Shown here in pieces: positions 24,475 through 32,867 of a stretch of 64,000 nucleotides of DNA; position 1 is the stretch's first letter, and the number at the start of each line of letters is the position of its first letter. Both the position numbers and the translations under genes were made by a program. The notes beneath the pieces were generated by a model, which saw nothing but the letters and a program-made list of their open reading frames with translations, was not told the DNA's origin and did not search any database. The stretch spans positions 620,001 through 684,000 of the forward strand of contig CAVUDO010000006.1 in assembly GCA_963740255.1 (NCBI GenBank), given 5' to 3'. Origin of the DNA: CAVUDO01 sp963740255. Its GTDB lineage: Bacteria > Actinomycetota > Actinomycetes > Mycobacteriales > Cryptosporangiaceae.

Positions 24475-25650
24475 TCATGTGCCCGGGGCGCGGCCGGACC
24501 AGGACCAGGCGTAGGTGGGGTCTTCGCAGGTCAGGGCCGGTTCGCAGAGGTCGAGGGGGCGGAAGGTGTCGACCATGACCGCGAGTTCGTCGAAGTAGTC
24601 GGCGCCGAGCGCTCGTTCCACCGAGCCCGGCTGCGGGCCGTGGGTGAAGCCGGACGGGTGCAGCGAGATCGATCCCTGCTCGATGCCCGATCCCTTGCGC
24701 GCCTCGTAGTCGCCCGCGCAGTAGAACATCACCTCGTCGGAGTCGACGTTCGCGTGGTTGTACGGCACGGGAATCGAGAGCGGGTGGTAGTCGACCTTGC
24801 GCGGGACGAAGTTGCAGATGACGAAGTTCGGCCCCTCGAACACCTGGTGCACCGGCGGCGGCTGGTGCACCCGCCCGGTGATCGGCTCGAAGTCGGCCAC
24901 GTTGAACGCGTACGGGTAGAGGCAGCCGTCCCAGCCCACCACGTCGAACGGGTGCTGGGCGTAGGTGAACCGCGTCCAGCCGCGCCGGTGCTGCACGATC
25001 ACCTCCACGTCACTGCCGGTGGCCCGGTGCGGCGAGGTCGGCCCGCGCAGGTCGCGTTCGCAGTAGGGGGAGAACTCGTTGAACTGCCCCTTCGCGGTGA
25101 GGTACCGCTTGGGCGGCCGGATGTGGCCCGTCGCCTCGACGGTGTACAGCCGCAGCGGCCCGGAGCCGCCGGGCACGATCCGGAACGTCGTGGACGTCGG
25201 GACGACGACGTAGTCGCCGGTGCCGATGTCGAACGCGCCGAGCACGCTCTCGAACCGGCCGGTGCCCGACTCCACGTACACACACTCGTCGCCGATCGCG
25301 TTCCGGTACAGCGGCGACGGACGCTCGGCCACGGCGTAGGAGATGCGGCAGTCGTCGTTGGCCAGCAGGTGCTGGCGTCCGGTCACCGCGTCCCCGCCGG
25401 CCGCGTCGAGCTTGTGGGTGCGGAAGTGGCGCGGCTTGAGCGGCAGGTTGGGCGTCCGGGTCCAGGCCGGGGCCTCGTACACCTGGGCGTCCACGATCGC
25501 GGTGGGCAGGTGCTCGTGATACAGCAGCGCGGAGTCGGACGAGAAACCCTCGACGCCCATCAGCTCCTCGGCGTACAGGCCGCCGTCCGGCCGGCGGAAC
25601 TGGGTGTGCCGCTTGCGGGGGATCTCGCCCACCTGGCGGTAGTAAGGCAT
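24475..25650 (-). CDS. hmgA: Homogentisate 1,2-dioxygenase
   Basis: Opens the homogentisate ring to maleylacetoacetate in tyrosine/phenylalanine catabolism. 391 residues from ATG 25650, which has GGAGGG five bases upstream; the frame is open to 25692, but homology starts at MPYYRQVGEIPRKRHTQFR. Family landmarks: LYAEELMGVEGFSSDSALLYH, YVVVPTSTTFRIVPGG, the iron site region near the C-terminus (PYNHANVDSDEVMFYCAGDY with metal His/Glu) and ISLHPSGFTHGPQPGSVE. fahA, hppD and an aromatic aminotransferase are nearby, but a foreign ATPase gene now separates hmgA from fahA. Confidence 0.95.
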   Translation of the reverse strand: MPYYRQVGEIPRKRHTQFRRPDGGLYAEELMGVEGFSSDSALLYHEHLPTAIVDAQVYEAPAWTRTPNLPLKPRHFRTHKLDAAGGDAVTGRQHLLANDDCRISYAVAERPSPLYRNAIGDECVYVESGTGRFESVLGAFDIGTGDYVVVPTSTTFRIVPGGSGPLRLYTVEATGHIRPPKRYLTAKGQFNEFSPYCERDLRGPTSPHRATGSDVEVIVQHRRGWTRFTYAQHPFDVVGWDGCLYPYAFNVADFEPITGRVHQPPPVHQVFEGPNFVICNFVPRKVDYHPLSIPVPYNHANVDSDEVMFYCAGDYEARKGSGIEQGSISLHPSGFTHGPQPGSVERALGADYFDELAVMVDTFRPLDLCEPALTCEDPTYAWSWSGRAPGT

Positions 25651-25749
25651 CGTCGCCCTCCGGACTGCACTTCGGGTGGCCGGATGTGTCATCCGTCTGG
25701 CCTTCAGCGTCGATGAGCGTCACATCCATGTCAACCGCGCCCGAGCGGA

Positions 25750-25811
25750 GCGGCCAGATGTCCACGATTCATGCGGCCAAATGTCCACGATTCATGCGGC
25801 CAGATGTCCAC
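25750..25811. repeat. Tandem 23-bp repeat resembling an IS21-type transposon end
   Basis: Two full 23-base units (25750-25772 and 25773-25795, one mismatch) and a partial third (25796-25811). The core reads GGCCAGATGTCCACGATTCA; on the other strand it reads GTGGACATCTGGCCGC. Multiple short terminal repeats of this style occur at the ends of IS21-family elements, where IstA binds. No transposase gene is present in the window, so this is a solitary end or remnant. It lies between hmgA and the AAA_14 ATPase gene. Confidence 0.6.
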
Positions 25812-25842
25812 CAGCTAGCGGCGCAGGGACCATAATGAGGTA

Positions 25843-27096
25843 ATGAAAGACGGTCGTGAGCTCGTCCCGCGGAGAGTGCGGAGCCTGGTCGCCGAAGCTC
25901 TGACGGACACCAGGGTCGTCACCCTCAACGGCGCCAGGCAGGTCGGCAAGAGCACCCTCGCCAGGATCGCCGCAACGACGGCGAACAACCCGGTTGTCCG
26001 GCTGCTGGACGATCCGGCGACCCTGCGCGCGGCGCTCGACGACCCCGTCGGGTTCGTCGAGCACGACGGACTTCTGATCATCGACGAGGTGCAGCTCGTC
26101 CCCGAGCTGTTCCGCGTGATCAAGATGGCGGTCGACACCGACCCGCGGCCCGGTCGCTTCCTTCTCACCGGCTCTGCCCAGGTGCTCGCGCTACGCGACC
26201 TCCCAGATGCGCTGCCCGGACGGATGGAGATCATCGAGTTGTGGCCGTTCTCGCAGGGCGAGATCGAGCGGACACCTGACCAGTTCATCGATGCCGCGTT
26301 CAGCCGTGGTGCGGCCATGACGCACACGTCGTTCCTCCGCAAGCGCGACTACCTGGATCGCGTGGTGCGGGGAGGGTTTCCCGAGGCCATACTCCGTTCG
26401 GAGCGGCGACGGTCGGCCTTCTTCGACTCCTACCTCACCACCCTGATCGAGCGGGACGTGAGCGAGTTGGCCGCGATCGAGCGACGCGGAGAACTGCGCA
26501 AGCTGCTCGCGCTCCTGGCGGGGCGTTCTGGAGGCTTGTTGGTACCAGCATCCCTGGCGACACAGTCCGGGGTGCCACGGACCACGCTCAACCGTTATCT
26601 GGAACTACTCTCGGCCGTGTTTCTGATCAAGCGAATCCCGGCCTGGTCGGCGGGCCAGACGCATCGCGCCACCGGCACACCCAAACTGGCCTATGTCGAC
26701 AGTGGCATCGCATGCCATCTTCTCGGGCAGGACGTAAGGCGGCTGAACGAGCCCGACGGAGCCGCTGGCCCCATGCTTGAGAACTTCGTTCTGATGGAGC
26801 TTGCCCGCCAGCTCACCTGGAGCGAAGAACGTGTCCGCCTATACCACTACCGCACCAAGGACAGGGTCGAGGTGGACGTCGTCCTCGAATCGGCCGACGG
26901 TCGAGTCGTCGCCGTCGAGGTCAAGGCGGGCGCGACCGTGCGGGCCGAAGACCTGGCCGGGCTTCGGCACCTGGCAGATCGGATCGGGTCGCGCCTGGTC
27001 GCCGGATATGTCCTCTACACCGGACAGCAGACGCTGTCGTTCGGTGGACGCCTCTCCGCGGTGCCGCTCGACGCGCTCTGGCAGGTGAAGCCATGA
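25843..27096 (+). CDS. AAA_14/DUF4143 ATPase (archaeal-type, mobile-gene-associated)
   Basis: A 417-residue protein. AAA_14 domain: Walker A NGARQVGKST (near residue 30), Walker B LLIIDEVQLVPELF, sensor LLTGSAQVLALRDLPDALPG and the family signature GRMEIIELWPFSQGEI. DUF4143 follows (LTTLIERDVSELAAIERRGE, LNRYLELLSAVFLIKRIPAW). A restriction-endonuclease-like end carries VEVDVVLESADGRVVAVEVK, with the D-(E)xK arrangement. These proteins are widespread, highly mobile and of unresolved function. The gene interrupts the tyrosine-catabolic genes, follows the IS21-like repeats, and its stop overlaps the fahA start by four bases. Confidence 0.93.
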   Translation: MKDGRELVPRRVRSLVAEALTDTRVVTLNGARQVGKSTLARIAATTANNPVVRLLDDPATLRAALDDPVGFVEHDGLLIIDEVQLVPELFRVIKMAVDTDPRPGRFLLTGSAQVLALRDLPDALPGRMEIIELWPFSQGEIERTPDQFIDAAFSRGAAMTHTSFLRKRDYLDRVVRGGFPEAILRSERRRSAFFDSYLTTLIERDVSELAAIERRGELRKLLALLAGRSGGLLVPASLATQSGVPRTTLNRYLELLSAVFLIKRIPAWSAGQTHRATGTPKLAYVDSGIACHLLGQDVRRLNEPDGAAGPMLENFVLMELARQLTWSEERVRLYHYRTKDRVEVDVVLESADGRVVAVEVKAGATVRAEDLAGLRHLADRIGSRLVAGYVLYTGQQTLSFGGRLSAVPLDALWQVKP

Positions 27097-28325
27097 GTTC
27101 CCCGTGGCCGCCGCTGGCCGGCCGCTCGGGGTTCGGGCTGGCGCACCTGCCGTACGGGGTGGTCGTCCAGGACGACGGTCCGGCCCGTCCGGCGGTGCGG
27201 ATCGGGGACTTCGCGCTGCGGCTGGACGACGTGGCCGAGACCGGCCTGTTCGACGGAGCCGTGGCCGGAACCCGGGAGCTGTTCGGCACGCCGACGCTGA
27301 ACGCGTTCCTGGCCGCCGGACCTACGGTATGGCGGAGCGTGCGGGCGCGGCTGCGGACGCTGCTCGGCGGCGCGTCGTGGCGGTCGAACGTCGAGCCGCT
27401 GCTGGTGCCGCTGGCCGACGTGCGGGCAGTGCTGCCGTTCGCGGTGGCCGACTACGTCGACTTCTACTCCTCCGAGCACCATGCCACGAACGTCGGACGG
27501 ATCTTCCGACCAGGCTCTGACCAGGCACTTCCCCGTAACTGGAAACACCTTCCGGTTGGTTACCACGGCCGGGCGGGCACGGTTGTGGTCTCGGGCACCG
27601 ACATCGTCCGGCCCTGCGGCCAGCGCCTGCCGGCCGGCACCGACGTACCGGAGTACGGGCCGAGCCGGCGGCTGGACATCGAGGCCGAGGTCGCGTTCGT
27701 CGTCGGCGTCCCGTCGACGCCCGGCGCCCAGGTGTCCACCTCGGCGTTCAACGAGCACGTGTTCGGCGTGGCGCTGCTGAACGACTGGTCGGCCCGCGAC
27801 ATCCAGTCGTGGGAGTACGTGCCGCTCGGCCCGTTCCTCGGCAAGTCGTTCGCGACGAGCCTCGGCGCCTGGATCACCCCGCTGGAGGCGCTGGACGGCG
27901 CACGCGTGCCGACCCCGCCGCAGGATCCCTCGCCCCTGCCGTACCTGGCCGAGGCCGAGCCGTGGGGCCTCGACCTCGCGCTGTCCGTGCGTTGGAACGG
28001 CGAGGTCGTCTCCCGGCCGCCGTTCCGGACGATGTACTGGTCACCGGCCCAGCAACTGGCCCACCTGACGAGCAACGGCGCCGCGCTGCGCACCGGCGAC
28101 CTCTACGCCTCCGGCACGGTGTCCGGCCCGGCGAAGGACGAGCGGGGCAGCCTGCTCGAACTCACCTGGAACGGCACCGAGCCCGTGACACTCGCCGGCG
28201 GGACGACCCGCACCTTTCTCGACGACGGCGACGAGGTCGCGATCACCGCCACCGCACCCGGCGCGGACGGCGACCTGCTCACCCTGGCCGAGGTGGCCGG
28301 CCGTGTCCTCCCGGCCGTGCACTGA
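27093..28325 (+). CDS. fahA: Fumarylacetoacetase
   Basis: The last step of tyrosine degradation, splitting fumarylacetoacetate to fumarate and acetoacetate. 410 residues, normal for the two-domain enzyme. N-terminal SH3-like domain: PPLAGRSGFGLAHLPYGVV, then YVDFYSSEHHATNVGRIFRP. Catalytic C-terminal domain: LPVGYHGRAGTVVVSGTDI, GPSRRLDIEAEVAFVVG, LLNDWSARDIQSWEYVPLGP, GKSFATSLGAWITPL, and the substrate/metal residues in the DIEAE and NDW segments. ATG 27093 overlaps the stop of the upstream AAA_14 gene (ATGA). No maleylacetoacetate isomerase gene is seen, as in many actinobacteria that use a mycothiol- or glutathione-free step elsewhere. Confidence 0.96.
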   Translation: MSSPWPPLAGRSGFGLAHLPYGVVVQDDGPARPAVRIGDFALRLDDVAETGLFDGAVAGTRELFGTPTLNAFLAAGPTVWRSVRARLRTLLGGASWRSNVEPLLVPLADVRAVLPFAVADYVDFYSSEHHATNVGRIFRPGSDQALPRNWKHLPVGYHGRAGTVVVSGTDIVRPCGQRLPAGTDVPEYGPSRRLDIEAEVAFVVGVPSTPGAQVSTSAFNEHVFGVALLNDWSARDIQSWEYVPLGPFLGKSFATSLGAWITPLEALDGARVPTPPQDPSPLPYLAEAEPWGLDLALSVRWNGEVVSRPPFRTMYWSPAQQLAHLTSNGAALRTGDLYASGTVSGPAKDERGSLLELTWNGTEPVTLAGGTTRTFLDDGDEVAITATAPGADGDLLTLAEVAGRVLPAVH

Positions 28326-28443
28326 CCGGTCGCGTGGCTCGGTCTGTCCGATGTGTTCAGTCCAGTGCGGAATTCGGTTGGCTCCGGTGCGCGGAGGCGG
28401 GACCCTGGAGGGGAACGTCGCAGCCAGAGCGGAGGTGATCACC

Positions 28444-28575
28444 ATGCCCAAGATGGTCATTGCGGTCTCGCCGCGTGAGTACCGGGCGTGGCGGGGCCGC
28501 CGGCGGCGCCGGTTGTTCCAGCTCGTCCTCGCGGTCTCGTTTCTGCTGCTCGTCGCGTACGCCAGCAGGCACTGA
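28444..28575 (+). CDS. Small basic single-pass membrane protein
   Basis: A 43-residue protein with a highly basic cytoplasmic part (YRAWRGRRRRRLFQ) followed by one transmembrane helix (LVLAVSFLLLVAYASRH). The ribosome site is unusually good: GGAGGTGATC (28433-28442) matches the 16S anti-SD end perfectly and spaces correctly to ATG 28444. The stop is followed by a strong 16-bp hairpin. Function unknown; a regulatory or membrane-associated microprotein is possible. Confidence 0.75.
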   Translation: MPKMVIAVSPREYRAWRGRRRRRLFQLVLAVSFLLLVAYASRH

Positions 28576-28582
28576 CCCGCGC

Positions 28583-28628
28583 CGGGCACGGCCTGTTCGA
28601 CGGCTCACGCCGGAACAGGCCGTGCCCG
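28583..28628. terminator. Bidirectional-type hairpin, 16-bp perfect stem
   Basis: CGGGCACGGCCTGTTC (28583-28598) pairs exactly with GAACAGGCCGTGCCCG (28613-28628) across a 14-base loop. It lies between the small membrane protein gene and the convergent aminotransferase gene, so it can serve both. No T run. Confidence 0.7.
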
Positions 28629-28729
28629 ACCGCGACGACGTCATCCCGCCCGCCTCGACGATGGCAGGTCCCGCCGGGGGCATGCCCCTGCTAAGTCCAT
28701 GGTGGACGGTCAGACGGTCGGGCGGGACG

Positions 28730-29809
28730 TCAGGGGGCGAGCAGGTCGCTGGCGGCGTTGAGGAACGTGTCGTTCTCCGCCGGCGTGCCGATGGTCACCC
28801 GGACGCCGTCGCCGGGGAACGGCCGGACGATCACGCCGCGCTGCTCGCACCCGGCTCCGAACGCCGCCGCGCCCCCGCCCAGCGGCAGCCAGACGAAGTT
28901 CGCCTGGGTTTCCGGCACGTCCTGTCCCAGGCCGCGCAGGGCGTCCCGCACCCGGGCGCGCTCCGCGATCACCAGGTCGACCCGGCGGCGCATCTCGTCA
29001 GCCTGGGTCAGGGCGGCCAGCGCCGCGGCCTGCGCGACCGCCGACACCGAGAACGGCGTGAGCACCTTGCGGACGGCGTCGGCCACCGGCTCCGGCGCGG
29101 CCAGCCAGCCGACCCGCAGCCCGGCCAGCCCCCATGCCTTGGACAACGTCCGCAGCACCACGACGTTCGGCCGGTCGCCGGCAGCCTCCAGCCCGTCCGG
29201 CACGTCGGGGTCGGTGACGAACTCCCGGTACGCCTCGTCCAGCACGATCAGCACGTCGTCCGGGACGGCGTCGAAGAACCGTTCCAGCTCCGCCCGCCGC
29301 AGCGCGGTGCCGGTGGGGTTGTTGGGCGAGCAGACGAAGACCAGCCGGGTGTGGTCGGTGACCGCGTCGGCCATCGCCCCCAGATCGTGGGCGTGCGCCG
29401 GGGTGTTGGGCACCGGCACGGCCCGCGCTCCCGCGCCCGCGGTGATGATCGGGTACGCCTCGAACGAGCGCCAGGAGTAGACGACCTCGTCCCCGGCGAC
29501 CGTCGCGGCCTTCACCAGGTGCTCGGCCAGCGCCACCGAGCCGCAGCCGGTGGCGACCCGGGCAGGATCGATCTTGTACCGCTCCGCCAGCCGTTCGCGG
29601 AGCGCGACCACCCCCATGTCCGGGTAGCGGTGCGACTGCGCGACGGCGTCGGCGACCGCCTCGGCCACGCCGGGCAGCGGACCGTAGGGCACCTCGTTGC
29701 TGGCCAGTTTGATGGCCTCGGGCAGGCCGAGGTCGCGCGCGAGGTCGGCCGGGTTGCGGCCCGGCTTGTACGACGGGAGGGCGGCGAGGTCGGCACGGGT
29801 GAGCGGCAT
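28730..29809 (-). CDS. pat: Aromatic amino acid aminotransferase (HisC/Pat family)
   Basis: A PLP fold-type I aminotransferase of 359 residues: IKLASNEVPYGPLPGVAEAV, then RYPDMGVVALRERLAERY, the SPNNPTGTAL turn, VLDEAYREFV, and the PLP-lysine region TLSKAWGLAGLRVGWLA. Sequence style is that of HisC-like enzymes. The dedicated histidine and phenylalanine enzymes (HisC2/Pat in M. tuberculosis) cannot be told apart by eye. Its neighbours hppD, hmgA and fahA favour tyrosine to 4-hydroxyphenylpyruvate, the step upstream of HppD. ATG 29809 is chosen; a GTG lies six bases upstream. Confidence 0.88.
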   Translation of the reverse strand: MPLTRADLAALPSYKPGRNPADLARDLGLPEAIKLASNEVPYGPLPGVAEAVADAVAQSHRYPDMGVVALRERLAERYKIDPARVATGCGSVALAEHLVKAATVAGDEVVYSWRSFEAYPIITAGAGARAVPVPNTPAHAHDLGAMADAVTDHTRLVFVCSPNNPTGTALRRAELERFFDAVPDDVLIVLDEAYREFVTDPDVPDGLEAAGDRPNVVVLRTLSKAWGLAGLRVGWLAAPEPVADAVRKVLTPFSVSAVAQAAALAALTQADEMRRRVDLVIAERARVRDALRGLGQDVPETQANFVWLPLGGGAAAFGAGCEQRGVIVRPFPGDGVRVTIGTPAENDTFLNAASDLLAP

Positions 29810-29917
29810 GGCCACGACATTAGAGCCACCGGTTGCGGGCGTGCCGACGACCGTGCGGATTGCGGCGGGGCTGCCGAACGCCGGTGCCGGAACCGGCGGT
29901 GGCTCGGCCTGCCAGTC

Positions 29918-30766
29918 TCAGGTAATCGGCCCCGCCGCTGTCGTGGCCCGGTCGGCGAGGACCACGACCGAGGCCACGGCCTTGTCGTGGAGACACTGCC
30001 GGGCGGGACGGTCCCACACGCACCACAGCAGGTCGGCCAGCTGGAGCGGGAGCCCGCAGAACGAGAGCACCAGCGGGCTCGGCAGGGCCAGGATCAGCCA
30101 GCGCCGCAGCGACTGGCCCATCGTCAACGCCGAGTCGTCCACCCGCCGCACCCGGATCCCCACCATCCGCTTGCCGAGGGTCTGGCCGCTGTTGGCGGTC
30201 GCCGGCACCTCGTAGGCGAGCCAGAGGGCCATCGCCACCACGACCATCACGATCACCAGGTTGTTGGCCTCGTCGGGAAGCTTGACCGTGAGCGGGTTGG
30301 CGTTGCCCGCGCTCAGCGCCTTCTCGACCACGGGCCCGGCCAGCTGCAGGTACTTCACGAAGAAGTAGCCATTGACCAGGATGTTCAGCCCGAGCACCAC
30401 CGCGACGTCGATGGCGCGTGCGGCCACCCGGCGCCCGAGCGGCGCGAGCCGGCCGATGTCGAGCATCACCGGCGCGGCCGTGCCGGGCACGTTCACCGGC
30501 ACGAGCGGGTCGGCTGCGGCGGCATCGCGCGTCCGGGCGGGCGACGCCGGGTCGGGACCCGCCTGCACCGGTGTGGCCGGCGCTGGCGCCTTGGCCGCGG
30601 CGGTGGGCGCGGCTGCCGGTGAGGCTGTGCGCGCGGCCGCGCCGGGCGGTGCGGCCGGCGGCGGCGAGCCGGCCGGGAGCGGGTCGCCCACCCACTGCTC
30701 CCCGTCCCAGTACCGCTGCGTGTCCGTCGCCGCCGGATCGGGGTACCAACCGGGCGTGGGGCTCAT
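29918..30766 (-). CDS. RDD-family membrane protein (first of a pair)
   Basis: A 282-residue protein. The N-terminus has a DUF2510-like motif (PGWYPDPAATDTQRYWDGEQW) and a long Ala/Pro linker. The RDD domain has Arg/Asp positions in helices (LGRRVAARAIDVAVVLGLNI; then TLGKRMVGIRVRRVDDSALT; WLILALPSPLVLSFCGLPLQ) and the end LLWCVWDRPARQCLHDKAVA. ATG 30766 overlaps the stop of the second RDD gene by four bases. RDD proteins are proposed transporters or membrane scaffolds; the substrate is unknown. Confidence 0.88.
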   Translation of the reverse strand: MSPTPGWYPDPAATDTQRYWDGEQWVGDPLPAGSPPPAAPPGAAARTASPAAAPTAAAKAPAPATPVQAGPDPASPARTRDAAAADPLVPVNVPGTAAPVMLDIGRLAPLGRRVAARAIDVAVVLGLNILVNGYFFVKYLQLAGPVVEKALSAGNANPLTVKLPDEANNLVIVMVVVAMALWLAYEVPATANSGQTLGKRMVGIRVRRVDDSALTMGQSLRRWLILALPSPLVLSFCGLPLQLADLLWCVWDRPARQCLHDKAVASVVVLADRATTAAGPIT

Positions 30767-31506
30767 CCGCCAGCCCCCACCGGCTGGACCGGAGCGTCCG
30801 CCAGGACCACCACCGTCTTGGCGTACTTGTCGTGCAGGCACTGCCGGTTGGGCTTGTCCCACAGCAGCCAGAGCTGGTTGACCCAGCTGTAGATGCCGAC
30901 GAACGAGCCGACGAGCGGGACGGCGGCGAGCAGCGCGACGCCGGAGTGGGCCAGCCAGCGGCGTTGGAGGTGCCGGGTGGTGGCCGGGTTGCCCTCGTCG
31001 AGGGTCACCACCCGGATGTTGCGCATCCGCTTGCCGATCGTCTGCCCGCCGCGGCTCTGCATGTAGGTGACTTCGTAGAGGTAGGACTCGAGGCCGCTGA
31101 CGAGGGTCAGCAGCAGGGTCGCCCCGGACAGCAGCAGGAACCAGAGGAGCAGCTCACCGCCGTCACGGGGCTCGCCGATGGTCGCGGCACCCAGCCAGAA
31201 CGCGCCGCCGAGGATCACGACGACGACGAGCAGGTTCGGCCCCAGCAGGATCAGGCCGTCGATGATCCGGGCGAGCAGCCGGTCGGTCGCCTCCGCCAGC
31301 CGCAGCCCGTTCGTGGCCACGCCGGGCGGCGGACCTGCCGGGACGCCGGGGTACGCCCACGGGGTCACCGGTGCAGGGCCAGCGGGTGGGGCGCCGGTCC
31401 AACCGGGCGTGGCGGGCTGCCCGGCGCCACCAGCAGCCGGCACGGGCGAGCCGGGCGGGCCGGGGAATACGGGCATGCCGGCCGGGGGGTGGGGCGCTTG
31501 GGTCAT
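30763..31506 (-). CDS. RDD-family membrane protein (second of a pair)
   Basis: A 247-residue paralogue of the adjacent gene: Pro/Gly-rich N-terminus (about 70 residues), then RDD helices (ATDRLLARIIDGLILLGPNL; QTIGKRMRNIRVVTLDEGNP; VALLAAVPLVGSFVGIYSWV) and the end LWDKPNRQCLHDKYAKTVVV, nearly the same closing motif as its neighbour. ATG 31506 follows AGGATGAG; six codons of open frame upstream are ignored. Its stop overlaps the next gene by four bases, giving a two-gene operon. This is a tandem duplication of RDD genes inside the tyrosine-catabolic region. Confidence 0.88.
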   Translation of the reverse strand: MTQAPHPPAGMPVFPGPPGSPVPAAGGAGQPATPGWTGAPPAGPAPVTPWAYPGVPAGPPPGVATNGLRLAEATDRLLARIIDGLILLGPNLLVVVVILGGAFWLGAATIGEPRDGGELLLWFLLLSGATLLLTLVSGLESYLYEVTYMQSRGGQTIGKRMRNIRVVTLDEGNPATTRHLQRRWLAHSGVALLAAVPLVGSFVGIYSWVNQLWLLWDKPNRQCLHDKYAKTVVVLADAPVQPVGAGG

Positions 31507-31563
31507 GGGCTCATCCTGCCGCACCGGGCCGCGCGGACAGTCGCGAGCACCTGGCCTGGCCCG

Positions 31564-32745
31564 TCACAGGTTGCCGCGGCGGGCCTGTTCGCGTTCGATC
31601 GCCTCGAAGAGCGCCTTGAAATTCCCCTTGCCGAAGCCCATCGAGCCGTGCCGTTCGATCAGCTCGAAGAAGACGGTCGGGCGGTCCTGCACCGGCTTGG
31701 TGAAGATCTGCAGCAGGTAGCCGTCCTCGTCCCGGTCGGCGAGGATCCTCAGTTCGCGCAACGTGTCCACCGCGACCCTGGTGTCGCCGACCCAGTCGCC
31801 GAGGGTGTCGTAGTAGGAGTCCGGAGCGTCGAGGAACTCCACGCCCATCTCGCGCATGGCCCGCACGCTGCCCACGATGTCGCCGGTGGCCAGCGCGATG
31901 TGCTGGACGCCGGGCCCGCCGTAGAACTCCAGGTACTCGTCGATCTGGGACTTCTTCTTCGCGATGGCCGGCTCGTTCAGCGGGAACTTCACCCGGTGGT
32001 TGCCGCTGGCGACCACCTTGCTCATCAGCGCGGAGTACTCGGTGGCGATGTCGTCCCCGACGAACTCCTTGAGGTTGGTGAACCCCATCACGCGGTTGTA
32101 GAAGGCGACCCAGTCGTCCATCCGGCCGAGCTCGACGTTGCCCACGCAGTGGTCGATGGCCTGGAAGTAGCGCTGGGGATGGCTGGCCGGCTTGGCGTGG
32201 AAGAGCGGGCCGGAGGGGACGAAGCCCGGCAGGAACGGTCCGTCGTAGCCCGAACGGTCGACCAGGGTGTGCCGGGTCTCGCCGTACGTCCCGATCGCGG
32301 CGAGCCGGACGCTGCCGTGCTTGTCGGTCAGGGTGTGCGGCTCGTCCAGCACGATCGCGCCCTGCTCGCGGGCGTACGCGATCGCCTGGTCGACGTCGGG
32401 CACCTCCAGCGCCAGGTCGCCGACGCCGTCGCCGTGCGAGGCGACGTGCCGTCCCACTGCCGTCCAGGCCCGCACCTCGCCGGTGAGCACGAACCGCGCC
32501 TTTCCGCTGACCAGCACGTACTCGGCGCGGTCGTAAGAGCCGGTCTCCGGGCCGCGGTAGGCCACGCACGTCATGCCGAAGGCCGAGGAGTAGTAGTGCG
32601 CGGCCTGCTTGGCGTTGCCGGCGTGGAAGCGCACGTGGTCCATGCCGACCACCGGGAACGGGTCGGCGGCCAGGTCGTGGGCCACCGCCCCCACCAGGAC
32701 GTCGGTGTCGGTGCCCAGGGTCTCGGTACCCAGGGTGATGCCCAT
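31564..32745 (-). CDS. hppD: 4-hydroxyphenylpyruvate dioxygenase
   Basis: Converts 4-hydroxyphenylpyruvate to homogentisate, the substrate of HmgA. 393 residues in two vicinal-oxygen-chelate halves. Iron ligands are visible in the C-terminal half: His in YFQAIDHCVGNVELG, His in GGPGVQHIALATGDI, and Glu in the closing helix TVFFELIERHGSMGFGKGNF, all family signatures (then KALFEAIEREQARRGNL). The start MGITLGTETLG follows a purine-rich stretch (GAGGAGCACAC). Divergent from an Lrp/AsnC regulator with a 122-base shared intergenic region. Confidence 0.96.
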   Translation of the reverse strand: MGITLGTETLGTDTDVLVGAVAHDLAADPFPVVGMDHVRFHAGNAKQAAHYYSSAFGMTCVAYRGPETGSYDRAEYVLVSGKARFVLTGEVRAWTAVGRHVASHGDGVGDLALEVPDVDQAIAYAREQGAIVLDEPHTLTDKHGSVRLAAIGTYGETRHTLVDRSGYDGPFLPGFVPSGPLFHAKPASHPQRYFQAIDHCVGNVELGRMDDWVAFYNRVMGFTNLKEFVGDDIATEYSALMSKVVASGNHRVKFPLNEPAIAKKKSQIDEYLEFYGGPGVQHIALATGDIVGSVRAMREMGVEFLDAPDSYYDTLGDWVGDTRVAVDTLRELRILADRDEDGYLLQIFTKPVQDRPTVFFELIERHGSMGFGKGNFKALFEAIEREQARRGNL

Positions 32746-32867
32746 GTGTGCTCCTCGATGGCCCGGCTCGGTCCCCTGTGTGCAGCATCCCGGCTGGTGG
32801 TCAGGCTGGGCAACTGTCGCCTCATCCGCTGCTCAGCGTGCACAGAATGAGCAGGGAGACCGGCGTT

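Noticed and set aside
24238..25716. Plus-strand 492-codon frame opposite hmgA
   Set aside because: Antisense of a clear homogentisate dioxygenase; no start signal.
25750..25811. CRISPR array
   Set aside because: Only 2.7 direct copies with no spacers; no cas genes. Better explained as a transposon end.
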